Of a stretch of DNA of 7,440 bases, positions 1 through 5,586 are shown in pieces; position 1 is the first letter of the stretch; each line of letters starts with the position of its first letter. This DNA comes from an uncultured Ruminococcus sp. (lineage in GTDB: Bacteria > Bacillota > Clostridia > Oscillospirales > Ruminococcaceae), in the NCBI GenBank assembly GCA_902796865.1, contig CADBQZ010000092.1, forward strand, positions 1 to 7,440. Direction: 5' to 3'. A program made the translations under genes and the position numbers. A model generated the notes under the pieces. The model saw only the letters and a program-made list of their open reading frames with translations. It searched no databases and was not told the DNA's origin.

Positions 1-591
1 GTATTAGGCCCGTCAGGTTCGGGAAAATCCACTCTTTTGAATGTGATAGGCGGACTTGATAATGTTGATTCAGGAAGCATTACCATAGGTGGAAAAAATA
101 TTGTTGGTATATCTGATAAAGAGCTTGTCAGATTTCGTAAAGAAAATTTCGGATATGTTTTTCAGTTTTATAATCTTATATCCAATCTTACATTGAAAGA
201 AAATGTTCGTGTAGGAGGGTATCTTTCTGATGCGCCTCTGGATATAGATGAGCTGCTTGAGCTTTTGGGACTTAGCGCTCATAAAGATAAATTTCCTTCT
301 CAATTATCTGGCGGACAGCAGCAGCGATGCTCTATCGCAAGAGCGCTTATAAAAAATCCTAAAATACTTCTTTGTGATGAACCGACTGGCGCATTGGATT
401 CAAAATCGGCAAAGGAGATACTTATGCTGCTTGAAAAGATAAACCGTAAATATGATACTACTATACTTATCGTTACTCATAATCAGACTATAAGTGAAAT
501 GGCGGACAGAGTTATAATCATAAAGGACGGAAGAATAGCAGAAGAATATAAAAATAAAGATAAAAAGTCTGTAGAAAGTCTTGAATTCTGA
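1..591 (+). CDS. ABC transporter ATP-binding protein, MacB/LolD type (5' partial)
   Basis: This is the cytoplasmic ATPase that powers the permease encoded next. The reading frame is open from the first base, so the start lies outside the window. About 35-40 N-terminal residues are probably missing, because the Walker A loop usually begins near residue 38 in this family. In the 196 visible residues all nucleotide-binding motifs are intact: Walker A GPSGSGKST (3-11), Q-loop VFQFYNL with Gln55, signature LSGGQQQR (102-109), Walker B ILLCDEP with Asp126 and Glu127, and the H-loop His160. The VFQFYNLISNLTLKENV stretch is typical of ATPases that pair with FtsX-like permeases. The segment between it and the signature looks shorter than usual. 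The gene ends 21 bp before the permease start, so the two form an ABC pair. The substrate cannot be read from the ATPase. The adjacent NRPS genes suggest export of, or immunity to, the peptide product (inference). Confidence 0.95.
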   Translation, partial: VLGPSGSGKSTLLNVIGGLDNVDSGSITIGGKNIVGISDKELVRFRKENFGYVFQFYNLISNLTLKENVRVGGYLSDAPLDIDELLELLGLSAHKDKFPSQLSGGQQQRCSIARALIKNPKILLCDEPTGALDSKSAKEILMLLEKINRKYDTTILIVTHNQTISEMADRVIIIKDGRIAEEYKNKDKKSVESLEF

Positions 592-598
592 TATAATT

Positions 599-603
599 GG
601 AGG
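599..603 (+). promoter_or_regulatory. Strong ribosome binding site for the FtsX-type permease
   Basis: The sequence GGAGGTGAT (599-607) is a long match to the complement of the 16S rRNA 3' end. Nine bases separate GGAGG from the ATG at 613, which supports that start. It lies in the 21-bp gap after the ATPase stop codon. Confidence 0.8.
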
Positions 604-612
604 TGATGCAGT

Positions 613-2859
613 ATGGTCTTTAATAGGAAAACCCTGAGAGATCTTAAAAAAGAACTTTTAAGATATGTGCTCATTATCATAGTTATGATACTTGGTATCG
701 GTGTTTCGGCAGCTTATTCAAATGTTTATGAATCTGTGAAAAAAACAGTACTTGATAACTGGGATCAGTGCAATGTTGAGGACGGAGAGTTTACAGTTTA
801 TATCCCTCTTGATGAGAAACAGAAAAAAGGCTTTGAAGATAAAGGAGCAAAGCTTGAAGAGGCTTTTTACAGGGATATTGAAACGGACAGCGGACTTACA
901 TTGCGTACATTCAAAACGAGAGATAATATAGATAAGCTTAATCTTCACAGCGGAAGTATGCCTTCTTCAGATAATGATATAGTCGTAGATAAGGTCTTTG
1001 CGAATAATAATAACCTTAGAGTAGGTGACAGTATAAATTTAGAAGGCAAAAATTACAATATCAGCGGTCTTGTTACAGCAGTGGATTATCTTCAGAGAAT
1101 AAAAGAGTTTTCAGATGCAGGTACAAGTTCTTCATTCGGTGTAGGATTTGTGGAAGAAAATGCCTTTGAGTCTATAATCGAAAATAGTTCGGATGTTATA
1201 TATAATTATATTTATACTCTTGACGGTGCGGACGATGAGAGTTTGAAGGAATATCTGTTCGGACTTGATAAGATAGTTACTCCGAATGATACATACGATC
1301 TTCTTTATTCATTTACCGAAAGAGAGAACAACAGTCGTATAGTTTACGGTTATAGATCGGTTGAAAATGAAAAGACGATAGGAATAATAGCTGCTGTGCT
1401 TGTTGGAGCGCTTGTGGCATATATTATTTCGGTATTTGCTGTAAACTCTGTAAATGAGGAAAGTCAGAGTATCGGCATACTTTTTGCTATGGGATATGAA
1501 AGGCGCAGGATAGCTCTTCAGTATACAAAGTTGCCTGTGATCGTAGCTGCGATAGGCTCTGCGGCAGGCTGTATATGCGGAAAATTCATGACAGGTATGC
1601 TTATTTCCTCCACATACAGTTATCCTGAAATGCAGATAACATTCCCTGTATATATGCTTTTATTCGGTTTTGTACTGCCTGTTATTTTTGCATTTGCAAT
1701 AAATTATATTGCAGTCAGCAGACGGCTGAAAGCTACTCCGCTTTCGCTTCTCAGAAATGAGCGCCGCAATAAGCAGCCTAAGAATGTTTTTGTAAACAGC
1801 AGCAATTTTATAAGAAGTTTCCGGCTGCATCAGCTGATAGGCGAAGCGAAAAGTTATGCGGTCACTGTGCTTGGAATGATACTTGCGATTTTAATAATGA
1901 TGATAGGTATCGCAATGGATTCTACTATATCTCATTTTGCTGATGAAGCAGTTGAAGATGTTCAATATGGAAATATGTATGTTTTATCTTCTATGCCCGA
2001 GCAGAAGCCAGAGAATGCAGAAACAGGAATAATAAAGTCATATTCATTAAGATACGAACCAACAAAGAGTTATTTTACAATTATGGTTGCAGGTATTTCA
2101 CCAGACAGCAAGTATTATGATCTTGCGCCAAAGGTGAATGGACTTAATAAAGATGAAGTGATAATGTCAACAGCTGCTGCGGAAAAGTTTGGATTCAAAA
2201 CAGGTGATACTGTTACAGTAAAGGATCTTCTTAAAGATGAAGATATTTCATTTAAGATAAAAGAAACAGCGGATTATTCATACGGATTTAATCTGTTTAT
2301 GAACATTGATGCTATGAGAGAACGATACGGTACTTCTGCTGATTATTATAATACTCTTTATTCTGACAAAGCCCTTGATACGGAAAATATGAATGTTGTA
2401 TATGAAAGCAGCTATGAAAGTGTCAAGGATACTGTCGATAACTGGATAAAGCTTGGCAGGTCTGAGTTTATATTGTTTTCTGTAATATCCATAGTGATAT
2501 TTGTTATCGTGACATTCCTGCTTATAAAATCTATGATCGAACGTTCTAAGCATAACATTTCAATGCTTAAAATAATGGGATATGAAAATTCGGATATATC
2601 GAAAATATATATATATCAAAATATATATATTGTTCTGGCAGCTGCTGTTATAGGCTTGCCTCTTGGCAGACTTGTGATAGGAAAACTTGTGAATACTATG
2701 ACATCAGCAATGAAGTGTTATATGCCTGCATATATGGGAGCAATACAGTTTGTAATAGCCGGAGCAGTAATATTGATATCATTTATGATCTCGATGATCA
2801 TAGTAAAACGCCGTGTAAATAAAATATCAATGGCAGAAGTATTGAAAAACAGAGATTAA
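613..2859 (+). CDS. FtsX-family ABC transporter permease, duplicated two-half form
   Basis: This integral membrane protein of 748 residues is the likely partner of the ATPase upstream. Hydrophobic segments suggest eight helices, at about 18-36, 256-280, 308-326, 347-367, 415-434, 619-640, 668-690 and 712-733. Two large polar regions (about 37-255 and 435-618) are probably extracytoplasmic. The chain is thus two FtsX halves in tandem, each a helix, an outer domain, then three helices. The duplication shows in the sequence: ILFAMGYERRRI (near 289-300) and MLKIMGYENSDI (near 651-662) occupy the same place in each half, just before the third helix, and the halves end in similar short tails (TPLSLLRNE and SMAEVLKNRD). 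A single-chain pseudodimer would need no second permease (inference). Family members extrude lipids, peptides or antibiotics, or confer resistance by a mechanotransmission cycle. Here export of or immunity to the NRPS product is the likely role. A strong GGAGG site nine bases upstream supports the start. Confidence 0.94.
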   Translation: MVFNRKTLRDLKKELLRYVLIIIVMILGIGVSAAYSNVYESVKKTVLDNWDQCNVEDGEFTVYIPLDEKQKKGFEDKGAKLEEAFYRDIETDSGLTLRTFKTRDNIDKLNLHSGSMPSSDNDIVVDKVFANNNNLRVGDSINLEGKNYNISGLVTAVDYLQRIKEFSDAGTSSSFGVGFVEENAFESIIENSSDVIYNYIYTLDGADDESLKEYLFGLDKIVTPNDTYDLLYSFTERENNSRIVYGYRSVENEKTIGIIAAVLVGALVAYIISVFAVNSVNEESQSIGILFAMGYERRRIALQYTKLPVIVAAIGSAAGCICGKFMTGMLISSTYSYPEMQITFPVYMLLFGFVLPVIFAFAINYIAVSRRLKATPLSLLRNERRNKQPKNVFVNSSNFIRSFRLHQLIGEAKSYAVTVLGMILAILIMMIGIAMDSTISHFADEAVEDVQYGNMYVLSSMPEQKPENAETGIIKSYSLRYEPTKSYFTIMVAGISPDSKYYDLAPKVNGLNKDEVIMSTAAAEKFGFKTGDTVTVKDLLKDEDISFKIKETADYSYGFNLFMNIDAMRERYGTSADYYNTLYSDKALDTENMNVVYESSYESVKDTVDNWIKLGRSEFILFSVISIVIFVIVTFLLIKSMIERSKHNISMLKIMGYENSDISKIYIYQNIYIVLAAAVIGLPLGRLVIGKLVNTMTSAMKCYMPAYMGAIQFVIAGAVILISFMISMIIVKRRVNKISMAEVLKNRD

Positions 2860-2875
2860 ACGGAGGAAAGTAAAA

Positions 2876-3595
2876 ATGAAGAAATTATTTTGTATTCCTC
2901 ATGCCGGAGCATCGGCTATGATATATCTTAAATGGCAGAAATATTTCCCGGATATTAAAATAATTCCTGTTGAAGTTTCAGGAAGGGGAGCAAGGTTTAA
3001 GGAAGAAAGAAAGCCTTCGCTTATTATCGAAAGTGAGGATCTTTACCGTTTTATCAAGAAAAATGTTGATCCCGAGGACAGCTTTGCCGTATTTGGGCAC
3101 AGTATGGGATGCTTTATGGCATTTGAGGTAGTAAGAAGGCTCATTAAGGAAAAGTATTACAGAAAAAGGCTTACTCATGTGTTTTTTTCAGGAAACCGTG
3201 CACCGCATCTGAACTGTAAAAGCGAGTATCGTTCGGAGACGTACAAACTTTCTGAGAAAGAATTTGAAAAGCAGGTGCTTGATGAGGGCGGTACATCGGC
3301 TGAGGTTTTTGAGAATAAGAGCTTGTTCAGCGTGTTTGTTCCTATATTGAGGGCTGACTATAAGATAACGGAAAGTTATTTTTACCCTGAAAATGATATA
3401 CCAAGATTGGAATGTGATATTAGTATCATGAATGGACTTCAGGACAGGTTAAGTAAGTATGAAGTGGCTCAATGGGAAAAATACTGTTCGGAAAATAATG
3501 AGTTTGACATTCAGTATTTTGACGGCGGACATTTCTATATGGATAATGTTCCAGATAAGGTAGCATCTTACATAAATATGAAGTTGTTGGCTTGA
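2876..3595 (+). CDS. Type II thioesterase (alpha/beta hydrolase, GrsT/YbtT-like)
   Basis: This 239-residue cytoplasmic enzyme matches the usual length of stand-alone type II thioesterases of NRPS and PKS systems. These hydrolyse wrong acyl groups, or non-elongated amino acids, from the phosphopantetheine arm of carrier domains. Visible family marks are the N-terminal FCIPHAGAS (5-13), SGRGARFKEE, and the nucleophile elbow GHSMG with Ser76. A RADYKITESY segment, Asp190 in NGLQD and His219 in DGGHF complete a catalytic Ser-Asp-His triad. The start is supported by CGGAGGAAAG 5-14 bases upstream, and only 16 bp separate it from the permease gene, so the two are probably cotranscribed. Its position directly before NRPS genes points to proofreading of the cysteine-loading and cyclizing modules, as known for YbtT and PchC in thiazoline siderophore pathways. 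It is not a chain-terminating domain, since it is not fused to a synthetase. Confidence 0.93.
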   Translation: MKKLFCIPHAGASAMIYLKWQKYFPDIKIIPVEVSGRGARFKEERKPSLIIESEDLYRFIKKNVDPEDSFAVFGHSMGCFMAFEVVRRLIKEKYYRKRLTHVFFSGNRAPHLNCKSEYRSETYKLSEKEFEKQVLDEGGTSAEVFENKSLFSVFVPILRADYKITESYFYPENDIPRLECDISIMNGLQDRLSKYEVAQWEKYCSENNEFDIQYFDGGHFYMDNVPDKVASYINMKLLA

Positions 3596-3621
3596 CAAAT
3601 GAAATGTTTGTACAAAATGAT
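3592..3621 (+). promoter_or_regulatory. Possible sigma-A promoter in front of the NRPS genes
   Basis: A perfect -35 hexamer TTGACA (3592-3597) overlaps the thioesterase stop codon. It is followed after 18 bases by AATGAT (3616-3621), which matches TATAAT at four of six positions. A 10-bp perfect palindrome TTTGTACAAA (3607-3616) sits in the spacer and could bind a regulator. The -10 is weak and the spacing is one base over the optimum, so this is a suggestion only. If real, the NRPS genes could be transcribed apart from the transporter genes, and the start point would fall inside the left arm of the hairpin just downstream. Confidence 0.3.
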
Positions 3622-3660
3622 ATATCTCACCGCCGTGTAATGTGCGGTGAGGTATATCAT
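3617..3660 (+). repeat. Intergenic inverted repeat / RNA hairpin (17-bp stem, 10-nt loop)
   Basis: The arms atgatatatctcaccgc (3617-3633) and gcggtgaggtatatcat (3644-3660) pair over all 17 positions, with one G-U wobble, around the loop cgtgtaatgt. The loop-proximal half of the stem is GC-rich. No run of T follows on the + strand (the next bases are atataaatac), so it does not look like a canonical intrinsic terminator. It ends 17 bases before the AGGAGG site of the first NRPS gene. It could be an mRNA-processing or stability element that sets different levels for transporter/thioesterase and synthetase, an attenuator, or an operator palindrome. The structure is plain; its role is unknown. 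Confidence 0.8.
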
Positions 3661-3677
3661 ATATAAATACATCAAAT

Positions 3678-3683
3678 AGGAGG
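3678..3683 (+). promoter_or_regulatory. Ribosome binding site of the first NRPS gene
   Basis: A perfect AGGAGG lies five bases before the ATG at 3689. The spacing is on the short side but workable, and it fixes the start of the adenylation protein despite the unusual N-terminal extension ahead of the adenylation domain. Confidence 0.75.
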
Positions 3684-3688
3684 AAAAT

Positions 3689-5584
3689 ATGGAAAAAGAT
3701 ACGACAGAGGTATCATACGGCATCGGCAGTACCGGTGCTGAATTTTACAGGAATGGGTTAGCTGATGCTAATTATTTGAACAGCAGTGACAGGGAACTGA
3801 TATGCAAATATAATTCTACATATAAGGATATACCTTTTATCACTATAGGAAAGATGCTTGCAGAAGCTTTTGAAAAAAATGCGGATAAATGTGCTTTGTC
3901 TGATGATTCAAAAAGCATGACTTACAAAGAATTGGATAGAGCATCGGGAGAGATAGGAGAAAAGCTGCTGGAGCTTGGTGCTAAAAGAGGAGACATTGTA
4001 GGAGTTAAGGCTGAAAAAAGCATTTCCTCAATAGTTTCAGCAATAGGGATAATGAGGAATGGGTATGTGTATCTGCCGATACACGAAAAATATCCCGAAG
4101 AAAAGAAACAGCATATATTTCAAAATTGTAATTGCCGCTTTTTCGTTGAAGACGGCAGTATAACGGCGCTTGATACATTCAGAGCAGATATTTCGAATAA
4201 ACTTGTGCTTGACAATGAAGCTGAAAGTCTTGCGTACATAATCTACACTTCGGGAAGCACCGGACTTCCAAAAGGCGTTGCCATTTCGGGAGGAGCGGTA
4301 TGCAACACTATACTTGACATAAACGAGCGGTTTGGCGTCAAAAGTTCAGATAAGCTTATAGGTTTATCGGCACTCACATTTGATCTTTCTGTGTATGATA
4401 TGCTGGGAGCGTTTCAGGCAGGAGCAGAGCTTTCGATAATAAAGGATCAGCGTGATATAAGGAATATTTTAAGGACTTTAAGAAACGGCGGTATAACGCT
4501 ATGGAACTCTGTACCTGCAATAATGGAGATGACACTTATGGCTGCCGATGAGGGAGAGGTATTTGAGAGTATGAGAAATATCCTTTTGAGCGGAGACACG
4601 ATACCCGTGACTTTGCCCGAAAAGATAAGGCAGTTCTTCCCTAATGCAGAGATATACAGCCTTGGAGGTGCTACAGAAGGCTCGGTATGGTCAATATACT
4701 ATCCTATAAAAGATTTCACGTCAGATGGTGTCAGAGTTCCTTATGGGATACCGCTTGCCAATCAGACCATGACGGTGCGTGATGATACGCTTAACATTTG
4801 CCCTGTTGGCACAGAAGGAGAGATATGTATAGGCGGCAGGGGAGTAGCAATGTGCTATTTTAATGACCCTGAAAGGACAGCGGCATCGTTTGTGCAGGCT
4901 GATGAGGGAAAGATATACCGTACAGGAGACCGTGGAGTAATGAATGATAAGGGGTATATGGACTTTCTGGGAAGACTGGACAGACAGGTGAAGCTTAACG
5001 GTTACAGGATCGAGACAGGAGAGGTAGAATCGGCAGTGCTTCAAAGCAATGAAGTTACGGCGGCATCTGCCTTTGTATATACAGATGATGTTAGCGGCAG
5101 CAAACTGCTGGCAGTGTGTTATACTTCAGAGAATGAGATAGCCGAAGAAAAATTCCGGGAAGAGCTTAAAGGAAGACTTGTTGAGTACATGATGCCGCAT
5201 ATCCTTATGCGTATAGATAAAATACCTCTTACGTCAAACGGTAAGGTCGATATAAGTGAAATGTGCCGTATGATAGCATTATCTGCGGATACAGATGATG
5301 AAGCGGAGTTTGACGGATTTGAAGCAGATATCGCTGAGATATGGAAGGAGATACTTAATGTCGGTAAGGTGAGCAGAAAAAGCAATTTTTTCTCAAGCGG
5401 CGGTGACAGCCTGAAGGCTATGAGAATGATAGAGGCTCTGGAGAGAAAAGGCATTATCTCAGATAATGTTTCTGTTACGGATATTTTTTCTGTTACCGAT
5501 TTTGGTTCACTTGCAGAAAGGCTCAAAAAAGCATACGAAGAAAAGCAGCAGGAAGATGAAAATATGGAAGAAGGCGAACTTTAA
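3689..5584 (+). CDS. NRPS protein: cysteine-specific adenylation domain + peptidyl carrier domain
   Basis: This 631-residue protein activates an amino acid as its adenylate and loads it on its own carrier. Residues 1-49 look like a leftover post-condensation linker (SSDRELI, then NSTYKDIP at 42-49). The adenylation cores follow: MTYKELD (A1), NGYVYLPI (A2), YTSGSTGLPKG (A3, 186-196), FDLSVYD (A4, 231-237), GGATEGSVW (A5), YRTGDRG with Asp414 (A7), GRLDRQVKLNGYRIETGEVE (A8) and NGKVD with Lys519 (A10). Aligned by eye to GrsA, the pocket residues are D232, L233, Y236, N273, L299, S301, L325, V333, W334 and K519. This gives DLYNLSLVWK, against DLYNLSLIWK for cysteine. The carrier motif FFSSGGDSL carries the phosphopantetheine serine Ser574. 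The last 15 residues are strongly acidic (EEKQQEDENMEEGEL) and probably form a docking tail. There is no condensation domain, so this is likely an initiation module. Cysteine specificity is inferred from the code; the domain calls are firm. Confidence 0.95.
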   Translation: MEKDTTEVSYGIGSTGAEFYRNGLADANYLNSSDRELICKYNSTYKDIPFITIGKMLAEAFEKNADKCALSDDSKSMTYKELDRASGEIGEKLLELGAKRGDIVGVKAEKSISSIVSAIGIMRNGYVYLPIHEKYPEEKKQHIFQNCNCRFFVEDGSITALDTFRADISNKLVLDNEAESLAYIIYTSGSTGLPKGVAISGGAVCNTILDINERFGVKSSDKLIGLSALTFDLSVYDMLGAFQAGAELSIIKDQRDIRNILRTLRNGGITLWNSVPAIMEMTLMAADEGEVFESMRNILLSGDTIPVTLPEKIRQFFPNAEIYSLGGATEGSVWSIYYPIKDFTSDGVRVPYGIPLANQTMTVRDDTLNICPVGTEGEICIGGRGVAMCYFNDPERTAASFVQADEGKIYRTGDRGVMNDKGYMDFLGRLDRQVKLNGYRIETGEVESAVLQSNEVTAASAFVYTDDVSGSKLLAVCYTSENEIAEEKFREELKGRLVEYMMPHILMRIDKIPLTSNGKVDISEMCRMIALSADTDDEAEFDGFEADIAEIWKEILNVGKVSRKSNFFSSGGDSLKAMRMIEALERKGIISDNVSVTDIFSVTDFGSLAERLKKAYEEKQQEDENMEEGEL

Positions 5585-5586
5585 TG
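5582..5586 (+). other. TAATG stop/start overlap coupling the two NRPS genes
   Basis: The TAA stop of the first NRPS gene (5582-5584) shares its last A with the ATG of the second (5584-5586). A weak ribosome binding site, AAGG at 5571-5574, lies inside the upstream coding region, nine bases before that ATG. The arrangement fits translational coupling, which would keep the two docking partners at similar levels. Confidence 0.8.

Noticed and set aside
2604..2631. AT-only inverted repeat of two 11-base arms (aatatatatat / atatatatatt) around a 6-base loop.
   Set aside because: It lies inside the permease coding region and encodes the KIYIYQNIYI stretch at the start of a membrane helix. AT-rich Ile/Tyr codons explain it without a regulatory role.
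3617..3660. Intrinsic terminator after the thioesterase gene.
   Set aside because: The stem is strong, but no T-run follows on the + strand, and on the other strand only a short TTT appears. It is listed as a hairpin of unknown role.
5119..5526. Minus-strand open frame of 135 codons, and similar minus-strand frames at 5523-5807 and 5581-5946.
   Set aside because: They lie opposite NRPS coding sequence with clear domain motifs, have Ser/Ile-rich low-information products, and show no family motif. They are shadows.
3689..5584. Aryl-acid (DhbE-type) adenylating enzyme as siderophore starter.
   Set aside because: The pocket has the Asp typical of alpha-amino acid activation, the whole Cys-like code, and a fused C-terminal carrier domain. 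Aryl-acid enzymes have Asn at that position and no fused carrier.
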